DNA of 44,982 nucleotides from the NCBI GenBank assembly GCA_025456085.1, contig JALOLF010000019.1, positions 1 through 44,982 on the forward strand. Direction: 5' to 3'. The DNA comes from Acidimicrobiales bacterium (GTDB lineage: Bacteria > Actinomycetota > Acidimicrobiia > Acidimicrobiales > Acidimicrobilacustridaceae). The position numbers and the translations under genes were made by a program. Under the pieces are notes generated by a model, which did not search any database, was not told the origin of the DNA, and saw only the letters and a program-made list of their open reading frames with translations. This document shows, one piece after another, positions 14,165-21,994 of this stretch. Position 1 is the first letter of the stretch. Each line of letters starts with the position of its first letter.

Positions 14165-15301
14165 ATGCGCAGATGGATGGTGGCGGTCTCGACGGTGATG
14201 CTCCTGGCGCTGGCGGCGTCGTGCGGTGATGGCGACGACCCCGAACCCTCACAGGCTGCGCCGACCACCGAGGAGGACACCTCCACCACCGAGGACCCCG
14301 GCGACGAGGACCTCGCGGAGGCCTACGTGGACGCCATGATCGACGGCGCCGACGCGTCCGACACCGAGTTCGTCGAGTGCCTCGCCGAGGACTTCGTGGA
14401 CATCGTGGGCGCCGGGGAGATCGACGCTGCCGGGGTCGATCCGCAGGAGTGGGGCGAGATCGAGTCGCTCCAGGCCGCCGACATCGAGGTCACCGACGAG
14501 CAGGTCGACGACATCCGGGCCGTCATGGACGACTGCATCGACGACGACGTGTTCGAGGAGATCGCGTCCTCCTACCCCGAGTTCGGCGACAGCGTCAGCG
14601 ATGCAGAGCTCGAGTGCCTGTCCGACGAGCTCGACCGAGACATCCTCGTGGAGTACTCCACCTGGGCGTTCGTCGCCGGCGAGGAGGGCGACGACACCCT
14701 CGAGGCGCTCGACGAGTTCCTCGCCGAGATGGACGCCGTAGCCGTGGCCTGCGTCGACGACGACGTGCCCCCCCTCGGCGACGGGGGTGCCTTCGGCGAT
14801 GTGTCCGTATCGGGCACACCGTTGGCCGACTCCGACGCCTCGGGCGGCGACCCGGCAGTCGGCCAGCCCGCTCCGCAGCTGTCGGGCACGTCCTACGACG
14901 GCAGCGCCGTGGCCATCCCGAGTGCGGGGACGCCGACGGTGGTGCTGTTCGTCGCCCACTGGTGCCCGCACTGCCAGAACGAGGTCGCCCAGGTCCAGAC
15001 GCTCCTCGACGCCAACGGCATGCCCGACGGGGTGGCGCTGGCGGCCGTCGCCACGTCGACCGATCCCAGCAGCCCCAACTTCCCGCCGGGGGAGTGGCTG
15101 ACCGACGAGGGCTGGACGGTCCCGACGCTGCTCGACGACGAGGACGGCACGGCCGGTGAGGCCTACGCCGTTGGCGCGTTCCCGACGGTCGTGGTCATCG
15201 CCGCCGACGGCACCGTGGTGCAGCGCACCACCGGCGAGCTGACCCCGCAGCAGTGGGGTGCCCTGATCGAGGCGGCCCGCACTGGTCAGCCCTCGCAGTA
15301 G
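14165..15301 (+). CDS. Acidic lipoprotein with C-terminal thioredoxin-like (TlpA/redoxin) domain
   Basis: A 378-residue protein with a lipoprotein signal (MRRWMVAVSTVMLLALAASC, lipobox LAASC). Then comes a Thr/Glu-rich linker, a very acidic helical domain of about 180 residues containing paired cysteines (VECLAEDF, MDDCIDD, LECLSDEL, VACVDDD), and a thioredoxin fold with active site HWCPHC (Cys267, Cys270) and the cis-Pro region GAFPTVVVI. It should act outside the membrane as a thiol oxidoreductase. The acidic domain is unidentified; a DUF732-like or metal-binding role is possible. TACGGT at 14151-14156 lies 8 bases before ATG 14165, suggesting a leaderless message. Confidence 0.8.
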   Translation: MRRWMVAVSTVMLLALAASCGDGDDPEPSQAAPTTEEDTSTTEDPGDEDLAEAYVDAMIDGADASDTEFVECLAEDFVDIVGAGEIDAAGVDPQEWGEIESLQAADIEVTDEQVDDIRAVMDDCIDDDVFEEIASSYPEFGDSVSDAELECLSDELDRDILVEYSTWAFVAGEEGDDTLEALDEFLAEMDAVAVACVDDDVPPLGDGGAFGDVSVSGTPLADSDASGGDPAVGQPAPQLSGTSYDGSAVAIPSAGTPTVVLFVAHWCPHCQNEVAQVQTLLDANGMPDGVALAAVATSTDPSSPNFPPGEWLTDEGWTVPTLLDDEDGTAGEAYAVGAFPTVVVIAADGTVVQRTTGELTPQQWGALIEAARTGQPSQ

Positions 15302-15352
15302 CGCGAACGCGGACCGGTCGGTTGTCGGCCGTGACCGAGGGAGGACATCGCC

Positions 15353-15985
15353 GTGGCCGTGAAGCTCTACCCCGACGTCCCCGCCCGTCGCAACGCCACC
15401 ATCGCCCGAGACGTGCTGCTCGTGGGCCTGCTGGTGCTGTTCGGCTGGCTGGGCTGGCGCACCTATCTGCGCGTCGAGAGCCTCACCGTCGTCGCCGACG
15501 GCGTGGAGGAGGCGGGCACCTCGGTCGAGGACGGCTTCGATTCGGCGGCCGGCGCGGTGGATGGGCTGCCCGTCGTCGGCGACGACCTGTCCGGCGCCCT
15601 CACCGACGCCGGGGACGACAGCGGGGGCGAGGTGGCCGAGTACGGCCGGCAGGGCGCCGAGGACATCCGTCAGCTGGCCACGCTGTCGGGACTGCTCGTG
15701 TTCGGTCTGCCCGCCGCCGTCACCCTGCTGGTGATGGTGCCGCCCCGGGTGCGACAGATCCGTCGGATGCACCAGGCCCGTGCCGTGCTTGCCGACGTGC
15801 ACGATCCGGAGCGCCGCCGTCTGCTCGCCATGCGCGCCGCGTTCGGCCTGCCGTTCGAGACGCTCCTGCGCCACACCCGCGACCCCCTCGGCGACCTCGC
15901 CGCCGATCGGCTGGACGGGCTCGTCGAGGCGGTGCTGGAGGAGGCCGGCCTGCTCGCCGTGCCGGCGGGCTGGTCCACCGAGTAG
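15353..15985 (+). CDS. Two-helix membrane protein of unknown function
   Basis: A 210-residue protein with a GTG start behind GGGAGGAC. A membrane helix at about 19-40 (VLLVGLLVLFGWLGWRTYL) is followed by about 75 acidic, Gly/Asp-rich external residues, a second helix at about 112-130 (LATLSGLLVFGLPAAVTLLVM), then a basic cytosolic part (VPPRVRQIRRMHQARAVLAD) of about 80 residues. I recognise no family. It follows the thioredoxin-like lipoprotein by 51 bases and may be co-transcribed. Its last codons are part of a direct repeat that continues past the stop. Confidence 0.7.
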   Translation: MAVKLYPDVPARRNATIARDVLLVGLLVLFGWLGWRTYLRVESLTVVADGVEEAGTSVEDGFDSAAGAVDGLPVVGDDLSGALTDAGDDSGGEVAEYGRQGAEDIRQLATLSGLLVFGLPAAVTLLVMVPPRVRQIRRMHQARAVLADVHDPERRRLLAMRAAFGLPFETLLRHTRDPLGDLAADRLDGLVEAVLEEAGLLAVPAGWSTE

Positions 15986-16083
15986 CTGTCGGATTCCGAC
16001 GGCGGGACGCGGTGCCAGGCGTCGGCGTGTGCTGGTCCGCCGAGTAGCTGTCGGATTCCGACCGTGCGACGCGGTGCCAGGCG
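15969..16083 (+). repeat. Tandem direct repeat (2 x 53 bases, 62-base period) over a gene end
   Basis: Copy 1 is 15969-16021 and copy 2 is 16031-16083, identical except for about four bases. Copy 1 contains the last five codons and stop of the upstream gene; copy 2 repeats them in non-coding sequence. Each copy includes the palindrome GTCGGATTCCGAC. The repeat fills most of the gap between two convergent genes. Confidence 0.85.
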
Positions 16084-16100
16084 CCGAGCGGGCGTGAGTC

Positions 16101-17153
16101 TCAGCGCATCAGGTGACGGGCGGAGTACACGGGCAGGTCGAGGTAGGTGAGCACGCCCGGGTCGGCCTCCACCACGTGGGGGATGGCGTTGATGACGTGC
16201 ATGGCCGTGCCCAGGCAGCCGGCGTAGTTGTGGTCGCCCACGTGGGAGGACACCTCGACCTCGGCCTTCACGCACGGGTCGCCGTCGATGAGGATGCGGT
16301 AGCCGCTGCCGTGGGGCCAGTCGGGGGCGTCCTCGTCGCGCAGGCGGGTGACGTGCTCGACGACGATGCGGGCCTCGCCGCCGATCATGCCCCGGATCTC
16401 GAAGCGCATGCCCGAGATGGTGCCCGCCTCGATGCGGCCCGAGGCGATGTCGAAGCCCCGGTCGGCCCGGATCACCTCGTGCCACTCGGTGATCTCGTCG
16501 AGTTCGACGCCGAGCGCCTCGGCCACCAGCGCCACGACCGGGCCCCACGCCAGCGCCGTCGACCCCGGCGACAGCAGCAGCGACTGCGACGGTTCGGTCT
16601 TGCCGAAGCCCATGATCTCGAACATCGTGAACGGGTTGTCCCACGTGGCGTAGTTGACGATCTCCATCATCCGCACGGAGGTCACCTCCTTGCAGAGGGC
16701 CAGCGCGCCGACGGCGACGCCCACGTTGCCGTAGCCGGGATCGATGCCGGAGGTGTAGAAGGACGTCCCGCCCTCCAGGCACGCGGCCTGGAGCCGGTCG
16801 TGCACGCCCTCGCCGGCGGCCTTGGGGAACAGCAGCGGCACGAACGAGGTGTTGACCACGTTCTTGCCGGCTCGCAGCATGCGGCAGATGTCCTCGACGA
16901 CCTGGTCGGGCCGCACGTCGGAGTGGGCCATGTACACGATGCAGTCCGCATCGGCGGCCAGCAGCGCGTCGGCATCCTGGGTCGCGGTCACCCCGAGTGG
17001 GGCCACGCCGCAGATCTCGCCCGCGTCGCGGCCCGCCTTGTTGTCGGAGTGCACCCACAGGCCGACCAGCTCCAGGTCGGGATGGGCGGCGATGGCGGGC
17101 ACCGAGTGGATGCCCACGGTGCCGGTGGCCCACTGGATGACGCGGTAGCTCAT
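16101..17153 (-). CDS. Dihydrodipicolinate-reductase-like NAD(P)-dependent dehydrogenase
   Basis: A 350-residue protein beginning MSYRVIQWATGTVGIHSVPA, a Rossmann dinucleotide site of the DapB-like N-domain, with GLWVHSDNKAGRDAGEICG following. This matches a family common in mycobacteria and relatives that is annotated as dihydrodipicolinate-reductase-like or NAD(P)H-dependent amine dehydrogenase. Later segments (SFYTSGIDPGYGN, YATWDNPFTMFEIMGFGKT) fit the family. ATG 17153 is preceded by GGGGGAACG. True lysine-pathway DapB is shorter, so that role is unlikely. The substrate is unknown. It stands alone between the tandem repeat and a terminator. Confidence 0.75.
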   Translation of the reverse strand: MSYRVIQWATGTVGIHSVPAIAAHPDLELVGLWVHSDNKAGRDAGEICGVAPLGVTATQDADALLAADADCIVYMAHSDVRPDQVVEDICRMLRAGKNVVNTSFVPLLFPKAAGEGVHDRLQAACLEGGTSFYTSGIDPGYGNVGVAVGALALCKEVTSVRMMEIVNYATWDNPFTMFEIMGFGKTEPSQSLLLSPGSTALAWGPVVALVAEALGVELDEITEWHEVIRADRGFDIASGRIEAGTISGMRFEIRGMIGGEARIVVEHVTRLRDEDAPDWPHGSGYRILIDGDPCVKAEVEVSSHVGDHNYAGCLGTAMHVINAIPHVVEADPGVLTYLDLPVYSARHLMR

Positions 17154-17236
17154 GGTCGTTCCCCCGGAGATCTCGACGAGCATCTCAACGTAGTGCTGCG
17201 TCGCCGGCGCGTGCCGGGTCGGCACCGGGGAACGTC

Positions 17237-17264
17237 GACGGGCCGGGCTGCTGCCCGGCCCGTC
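17237..17264 (-). terminator. Strong stem-loop terminator of the microprotein gene
   Basis: Perfect 12-base arms GACGGGCCGGGC (17237-17248) and GCCCGGCCCGTC (17253-17264) with a TGCT loop, 21 bases beyond the stop of the 34-codon gene and well before the next gene starts at 17153. No T-run is present. It separates the small gene from the dehydrogenase gene. Confidence 0.65.
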
Positions 17265-17285
17265 TGGTGGTGATCGTCGTGGCGC

Positions 17286-17390
17286 TCAGCCGCTGACGAT
17301 GATGATGCCGCTGCGCAGGTAGCGGGGCGGCAGGGGCTGGGGGTTGAGCATGACCCACGAGTAGCGGCTCGAGAACGACGTGGTGAACAT
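17286..17390 (-). CDS. 34-residue microprotein with LNPQPLPP core
   Basis: ATG 17390 lies 5 bases behind a clear GAGGAGC site; the frame ends at TGA 17286. The peptide runs MFTTSFSSRYSWVM (1-14), then the core LNPQPLPPRYL (15-25) and an end RSGIIIVSG (26-34). It is rich in Ser, Pro and aromatic residues and has no signal peptide. I recall short proteins with an LNPQPLPP core from other bacteria, without assigned function; this is memory, not a search. A strong hairpin follows, so it looks like its own transcription unit between the serine hydrolase and dehydrogenase genes. A peptide signal, RiPP-like precursor or structural microprotein are all open. Confidence 0.65.
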   Translation of the reverse strand: MFTTSFSSRYSWVMLNPQPLPPRYLRSGIIIVSG

Positions 17391-17550
17391 GGGGCTCCTC
17401 GGTGTGTGTGCGCTCCTCCTGAGCGGACACCACCCAGGACGACGCCTCCCCCGACCCGTTGCAGGTCAGGCGTCACACGTCCTGCTCGACCGTTCTGGCG
17501 CGATTCGGCGCCGCTTGCCGGGCTCGGAGGACCCGATTTCGGGAGGCGGG

Positions 17551-18699
17551 TCAGCCCTGGAGGGCGGCCAGGGTGAGGCGGGCCATCTCGTTCACGTCGG
17601 CACCCTGGTCGGCGATCCCGCCGCTGCCGGGGCCGCCGAGGCGCACGACCACGAGATCCTGCGACGGGATCACCAGGATGACCTGGCCGCCGAGGCCGAG
17701 CGCGGCGTAGGCGTCGGTCGGGGCGTCTGGCCACTTGAGTGTGTCGAGCGACTGGTTGCCCATCTCCCCGCCGGAGTTGAGCCACCACAGGAAGCCGTAG
17801 CCCTTGTTCAGGTCCTGCGACGGCTGCGTGGCCTCCTCCACCCACGCCGCCGGCACGACCTGCTCACCGTTCCAGGAGCCGTCCTGCTCGAACAGCCAGC
17901 CGAAGCGGGCCGCGTCGCCGCAGCCGGCCTGCACCCCCATGAACGTGAGGGGGTTCCCGGCGGCGTCGCGCTTGATCGACACGTCCATGCCGATGGGCTC
18001 GAAGAGCTTCTCCTGCGCGTACTCCACCATGTCCCGACCCGTGGCGCGCTCGAGCACCGCCTCGAGCGTCTGGATGGCGGCGTTGTTGTACTCCCAGTGC
18101 TCCCCAGCCGGGTACTGCTGGCTGAGCCCGATGGAGAACGCGGTCTTGTCCGGCGCACCTGCGGCCATGGCCACGTAGTCGTTCTCGAACGTGTAGAAGC
18201 GGCCCGAGTCGTTCGAGATGAGGTTGCGGATCGTGACCGACTCCGAGTCGGTGCCCTGCCACTCGGTGATGAAGTCCGACGCCGGCTGGTCGATGTCGAG
18301 GTACCCCTCGGCCTCGGCGATGCCCACCAGCGTGGACGACACCGACTTGGAGGCCGAGAAGATCTCCTGGTCGCTGTCGGCGGTGAAGTCCCCGAAGTAC
18401 CACTCGCCGGCCAGCTTGCCGTCCTTCACCACCGCCACGCAGGTGGTGGCCCCGTCGTCGAGGAAGGCGGGGAGCTCGTCGAGGGCCGCGGCGTCGAAGC
18501 CCGCCTCGGCGGGGTCGACCGCCTCCCACGGGCCGTCCGGCGCCACGGGCGGCGATGCCGTCTCCTCGACGACCGGGTCGGTCCCGGTCGGCGCCACGTC
18601 GCCGGTGGCGGTCTGGTCGGCTCCGGAGTCCGAGCTGCAGGCGCTGCCGGCCAGGATGGCCAGGCCCAGCAGGGCGGCGGGAAAGGCGTGTCGGCGCAT
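17551..18699 (-). CDS. Serine hydrolase lipoprotein (class C beta-lactamase fold)
   Basis: A 382-residue exported protein. Lipobox LAGSAC (Cys21), then a short acidic linker, then the penicillin-binding/class C beta-lactamase fold: SxxK as FSASKSV (Ser115, Lys118), YxN as EYNNAA (near residue 200) and a late GLGGQV segment in place of the KTG box. Family members hydrolyse esters, amides or wall peptides; nothing suggests true beta-lactamase activity. ATG 18699 sits four bases from the end of the SDR gene upstream, so the SDR and hydrolase are probably one operon. Action is on the outer face of the membrane. Confidence 0.85.
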   Translation of the reverse strand: MRRHAFPAALLGLAILAGSACSSDSGADQTATGDVAPTGTDPVVEETASPPVAPDGPWEAVDPAEAGFDAAALDELPAFLDDGATTCVAVVKDGKLAGEWYFGDFTADSDQEIFSASKSVSSTLVGIAEAEGYLDIDQPASDFITEWQGTDSESVTIRNLISNDSGRFYTFENDYVAMAAGAPDKTAFSIGLSQQYPAGEHWEYNNAAIQTLEAVLERATGRDMVEYAQEKLFEPIGMDVSIKRDAAGNPLTFMGVQAGCGDAARFGWLFEQDGSWNGEQVVPAAWVEEATQPSQDLNKGYGFLWWLNSGGEMGNQSLDTLKWPDAPTDAYAALGLGGQVILVIPSQDLVVVRLGGPGSGGIADQGADVNEMARLTLAALQG

Positions 18700-18703
18700 C
18701 GGC

Positions 18704-19537
18704 TCAGACGCTATCCGCGTTGCCGGCTTCCCTTGCCATCGCGGCTGCCCGTCGGGCGATGCGGTCCTGGACCCGGTTCAGCGCGCCCCACGCCGGTCCC
18801 GCCGCGACGCGCAGGAGGGCCGACTGGCGCTCGGCCATGATCCAGAAGCGCTCCCGCTCGATGCCCTCGGCGATGCTGCGGGCCACCCGCTCCGGCGACA
18901 GCGGCGCGATGCCGGCGCCGATGGCCTGTGTCTCGGGCGGTTTGAGGTGCTCCTCCTCGGCGAGCATGGGCGTGTCGACGTCGGGCGGGCAGCACAGCCC
19001 GACGTGCACGCCCAGCGGCCCCAGCTCGGCTCGCAGGACCTCGAACAGACCCCGCACCGCGAACTTCGAGGCGCCGTAGGCGCTGTAGCCGTAGATGCCG
19101 ACGATGCCGGCGTCGCTGCTCACGCCAACGATGCTGCCGGTCCCCCGGCGGGCCAGGTCGGCGGCGACCACCCGCACCGGCCACAGCGTGCCGAAGTAGT
19201 TGACGGCCACGAGGTGCTCGAAGTCGGCGTCGGCGAGCGCCAGGAAGCGCCCGGGGCGCGACCTGCCGGCGGACGTCACGAGGAGGTCGCACGGGCCCCG
19301 GGCGCCGGCGACGGCGTCGATGGCGTCGGCCACCGCCGCCCGGTCGGTGACGTCGACGGCCCGGTGTCCGGCCTCGATGCCGGCCCTGCGGAGGGCGTCG
19401 ACGGCCCGGTCGAGCGGGCCGGATCGCCGCGCGAGCAGCGACACCCGGGCGCCCCGTCGTCCCAGCTCCAGCGCAGTGGCCAGGCCGATGCCGCTCGAGC
19501 CGCCGGTGATCACGGCATGGCTGTCGGCGATGCGCAT
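18704..19537 (-). CDS. Short-chain dehydrogenase/reductase (SDR)
   Basis: A 277-residue classical SDR. Cofactor motif TGGSSGIG (11-18), NAG-equivalent TSAG (88-91), active-site Ser140/141 and Tyr154-x3-Lys158 (YGASK). The C-terminal extension with RVARSIAEGIERERFWIM and a basic amphipathic helix recalls 3-ketodihydrosphingosine-reductase-like SDRs that sit on membranes. I chose ATG 19537 because the Rossmann strand starts six residues on; GTG 19561 adds eight. It ends four bases before the serine hydrolase start. Substrate is probably a lipid-like ketone, which is inference. Confidence 0.85.
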   Translation of the reverse strand: MRIADSHAVITGGSSGIGLATALELGRRGARVSLLARRSGPLDRAVDALRRAGIEAGHRAVDVTDRAAVADAIDAVAGARGPCDLLVTSAGRSRPGRFLALADADFEHLVAVNYFGTLWPVRVVAADLARRGTGSIVGVSSDAGIVGIYGYSAYGASKFAVRGLFEVLRAELGPLGVHVGLCCPPDVDTPMLAEEEHLKPPETQAIGAGIAPLSPERVARSIAEGIERERFWIMAERQSALLRVAAGPAWGALNRVQDRIARRAAAMAREAGNADSV

Positions 19538-19561
19538 GGCCGAACGGTAGCGGGTGGACAT

Positions 19562-20086
19562 GGGCCCCGGGGCCGGCTGCCCGGGCGCTCAGGCTCGTGC
19601 CGTCGAGGCGAGGCAGTGGCGCCAGCCGCCGTGGCGGGTGATGTCCACGCGTCGGCCAGTCCGGCCGGCTCGGCGATGGTCGCAACCGGCCGTTCCGGTA
19701 GGCGGTGCGCGGCGTCGCGACGCGCCGCCTCGGGTGCGTCGGCCGCGGGCGGGGCCTGTGGGTTCATGCGTCAGCTCCCGGGAGCACGAGTCGGCCGATC
19801 GACTGGCGGTCGGTCTCGTGGGGGTCGACGATGCCCTCCTCGGCCAGACGGGGACCGAGCCCGAACTCTCCGGCGAGGAGCCAGTGCCTGAGCTCGCGGT
19901 AGGCGTGCTCCGACCGTGCACCAGCGCCTGTGTACGGCGTTGCATCCACCCGGCGAACGCTACGGACCCTGCCTTTCCCGAGGATGTCCCGGCCCTGACG
20001 GCCTCAGGTCGACCTCCCGCCCCGGCTCCGGCGCCGGCTCCGTGGGTGACCTTCGCAGCGACACCGCCGGCGTTAGGTTGCGGCCC
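19562..20086. other. 525-base gap with degraded sequence
   Basis: Between the SDR start and the Thr-rich lipoprotein. It holds the GntR-like fragment described separately, a possible small minus-strand frame (19767 leftwards) and, at its right edge, a TAGGTT box (20074-20079) ending 7 bases before the ATG at 20087, which suggests a leaderless message for that gene. I see no RNA gene or repeat in it. Confidence 0.5.
19764..19949 (-). pseudogene. GntR-like N-terminal fragment (weak)
   Basis: A 61-codon frame from ATG 19949 contains RSEHAYRELRHWLLAGEFGL, then GPRLAEEGIVD, similar to the first helix and turn of GntR/FadR regulators (AYxxLRxxIxxGxxxPGxRLxEE). The helix-turn-helix and effector domain that should follow are missing; the frame ends in unrelated residues. 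Its TGA overlaps an ATG at 19767 (ATGA) that opens an 85-codon Pro/Ala/Arg-rich frame reaching into the SDR gene start, so a coupled pair of small genes cannot be excluded. Confidence 0.35.
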
Positions 20087-20809
20087 ATGACGCGTTCCCC
20101 ACGGGTGCATGCCGCGGCGCTGCTGGCGACGGCGTTGGTGCTCGTCGCCTCCGTCGCCGGTTGCGGCGAGGAGCAGCGAGACGAGATCCGCCAGGGGATC
20201 GAGGACGCGGGCCAGTCGTTGTCGACGGCGACGTTGCCCGACGTGACCGTCCCCGACGTCACCATCCCCGACGTGTCGCTGCCCGACCTGGCGAGCACGA
20301 CGTCGACGTCGGAACCGGCCCGGCCCGAGGGGTCGAGCACCACCACGAGCACCGGGGCCGCCACCCCGACCACCGATGCGACGGCTCCGACCTCGACGTC
20401 CACCACCACCACGTCGACCTCGACCACCACCACCGAGGCGCCGCCGACGACGACCACCGAGGCGCCGACGACGACGACCACCGAGGCGCCGGCGACGACG
20501 ACCACCGAGGCGCCGGTGACGACGACCACGACGGAGGCGCCGACGACGACGACCACCGTGGCGCCGACGACGACCACCGAGCCGGTGGAGGGAGACGACG
20601 ACGGTGGGGTGCCGCCCTTGGCGTGGGTCGTGCTGGGCGCCGCGCTCGCCGGCCTGGTGGCGCTGGGCGTGGCGTGGTGGCGGTCGCGCCGCGGCCAGGA
20701 GCCCCCGCCGAGTGGGGAAGGGCTCCCGCCGGTGGAAGGTGGGCCGCCCGGGTGGACCTCGGCCGTCGACGATACCCCGACGCAGCCGCTGCCCCCGGTC
20801 GAACCCTGA
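20087..20809 (+). CDS. Thr-rich lipoprotein with C-terminal membrane anchor
   Basis: A 240-residue protein. Signal peptide with lipobox VASVAGC (Cys26), a short helix (EEQRDEIRQGIEDAGQSL), three TVPDV/IPDV-like strand repeats (LPDVTVPDVTIPDVSLPDL), then about 100 residues of Thr/Ser with repeated TTTTEAP units, and a transmembrane helix (about 183-204, LAWVVLGAALAGLVALGVAWW) followed by a Pro/Gly-rich end. It is anchored at both ends with a probably glycosylated, wall-spanning Thr tract between. Comparable proteins are frequent in Acidimicrobiia. No enzyme domain is present. Function unknown. Confidence 0.75.
   Translation: MTRSPRVHAAALLATALVLVASVAGCGEEQRDEIRQGIEDAGQSLSTATLPDVTVPDVTIPDVSLPDLASTTSTSEPARPEGSSTTTSTGAATPTTDATAPTSTSTTTTSTSTTTTEAPPTTTTEAPTTTTTEAPATTTTEAPVTTTTTEAPTTTTTVAPTTTTEPVEGDDDGGVPPLAWVVLGAALAGLVALGVAWWRSRRGQEPPPSGEGLPPVEGGPPGWTSAVDDTPTQPLPPVEP
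20435..20582 (+). repeat. In-gene tandem repeat encoding TTTTEAP units
   Basis: Seven imperfect copies of a 21-27-base unit, GAGGCGCCG followed by ACGACGACCACC-like triplets, inside the Thr-rich lipoprotein gene. Units differ in length by whole codons, so copy number could vary without breaking the frame. Confidence 0.8.
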
Positions 20810-20884
20810 GCTCGCGAACCGGAACATCGCCGGGCGTGGAGGTGTCAGACTGAGCGACAGCTCGACGCGAGAGGGAGTGGGGAC

Positions 20885-21304
20885 ATGAGCGACTGGGACG
20901 GCGGAGACGACGCGGAGATCGAGGTCACCGAGTCCGACCTGGACAGCGACGGGATCGTCGACGTGGTCGACGCATCCACCGCGGTGGCCTTCGACGCCGA
21001 CGGCGACGGGTTCGTCGACAGCGTCGACCTGATCGAGGCCGAGGCGCTCGACCTCGACGGCGACGGGATGGCCGACGTGGTCACGCTGACCGAGACCATC
21101 GTGTCGGACCTCGACGGCGACGGCGTGGCCGACTACGTCGAGGTCATCGAGACCTCCGCCGTCGACGACGACGGCGACGGCGAGATCGACGCCATCTACG
21201 AGACCTCGACCGTGGGCATCGACCTGGACGGCGACGGCGTGCTCGACGTCATCGAGGTGAGCGAGACGATCTCCGGTTCCGAGGAGCTCTTCGAGGTCGA
21301 TTAG
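20885..21304 (+). CDS. Acidic protein with six DxDGDG calcium-binding-like repeats
   Basis: A 139-residue, extremely acidic protein with a good GAGAGGGAG site before ATG 20885. Six repeats of about 22-24 residues carry a Ca-loop-like core: DLDSDGIVD, FDADGDGFVD, LDLDGDGMAD, SDLDGDGVAD, DDDGDGEID, IDLDGDGVLD. Such cores occur in dockerin, thrombospondin type 3 and EF-hand-like proteins and bind calcium. There is no signal peptide, which is odd, as most such repeats work outside the cell. A TAG ends the frame, but the same frame stays open and acidic for another 67 codons (see next entry). Confidence 0.75.
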   Translation: MSDWDGGDDAEIEVTESDLDSDGIVDVVDASTAVAFDADGDGFVDSVDLIEAEALDLDGDGMADVVTLTETIVSDLDGDGVADYVEVIETSAVDDDGDGEIDAIYETSTVGIDLDGDGVLDVIEVSETISGSEELFEVD

Positions 21305-21505
21305 ACCGAGGACGTGGCCACCGGGGACGAAGCGGCCGCCGAGGATGACGTGGCCGCCGAGGAGGACCTGGCTGCCGAGGAGGACGCCGCGGCTGGTGGG
21401 CCCTGGGACGAGGGCGCGGACGCCTCCGGGGAGGACCAGGACGAGAGCACCGAGCGCGTCCCGCCTGCCAAGAAGCAGGGTGGGGCCGCCCCCGCCGGGT
21501 CGTGA
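21305..21505 (+). pseudogene. In-frame acidic continuation after the TAG stop
   Basis: Directly after the TAG at 21302-21304 the same frame reads TEDVATGDEAAAEDDVAAEE, then further Glu/Asp/Ala-rich codons and an end PPAKKQGGAAPAGS before TGA 21505. Composition matches the gene before it. It may be the former C-terminus cut off by a point mutation to TAG, a separate small gene starting at GTG 21314 without ribosome site, or be reached by stop-codon readthrough. Confidence 0.45.
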
Positions 21506-21556
21506 TCCGCTCCTGCTAGGGTCCGCGGCGGAAAGGCCGCAGCAAGGGGGCGATAG

Positions 21557-21985
21557 ATGACCGACGTGGTCGCCGAGGTCAGCGAACAGGTCCGGGGCTA
21601 TCTCGAGGAGTTCCTCGGCAGCGTGGAGGACGAAGACGGCGCGCTGTGCTTCCGCTACGGCTCGGCCCGCGTCTTCGTGCGCACCGAGGTGTGGGACGAG
21701 GACAGCGCGGTGGTCAAGATCGACGCGCCCCTGGTCACCGGGGCCGAGGCCTCGCCGGAGCTGTTCCGCCACATCGCCACCCACGAGGTCGGCCCCAACT
21801 TCGGGCACCTCAAGGCCGTCGAGCGCGACGGCGTCATCGACATCCACTTCGGCCACACCCTGCTGGGCGAGCACCTCCAGCCCGCGCAGCTGCGGCTCGC
21901 CGTCGTGGCCGTCGCCTACGGCGGCGACCAGCTCGACGACGACCTCGTGGCCCGCTTCGGTGGGCGCCGCTGGTACGAGGACTGA
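21557..21985 (+). CDS. YbjN/CesT-like domain protein
   Basis: A 142-residue protein that looks like the type III secretion chaperone-like YbjN fold found widely in actinobacteria: helix VAEVSEQVRGYLEEFLG, strands CFRYGSARVFVRTEVW and AVVKIDAPLV, helix SPELFRHIATHE, strands FGHLKAVERDGVIDIHFGHTLLGE, final helices and a DQLDDDLVARFGGRRWYED end. ATG 21557 follows AAGGGGG; TAGGGT at 21517-21522 is a candidate -10. The family has no established enzymatic activity. It ends nine bases before the quinone reductase gene, so the two are likely co-transcribed. Confidence 0.65.
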   Translation: MTDVVAEVSEQVRGYLEEFLGSVEDEDGALCFRYGSARVFVRTEVWDEDSAVVKIDAPLVTGAEASPELFRHIATHEVGPNFGHLKAVERDGVIDIHFGHTLLGEHLQPAQLRLAVVAVAYGGDQLDDDLVARFGGRRWYED

Positions 21986-21994
21986 CCGGCCGAC

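Noticed and set aside
17185-17433. An 82-codon minus-strand frame overlapping the microprotein
   Set aside because: His/Pro/Arg-rich with no ribosome site, and it reads through the terminator hairpin; the 34-codon frame has the proper start signals.
19589-21874. A 761-codon open frame on the minus strand
   Set aside because: It lies opposite the lipoprotein, DxDGDG and YbjN-like genes and encodes His/Arg/Gly/Val low complexity with no domain. It is a GC-rich shadow frame.
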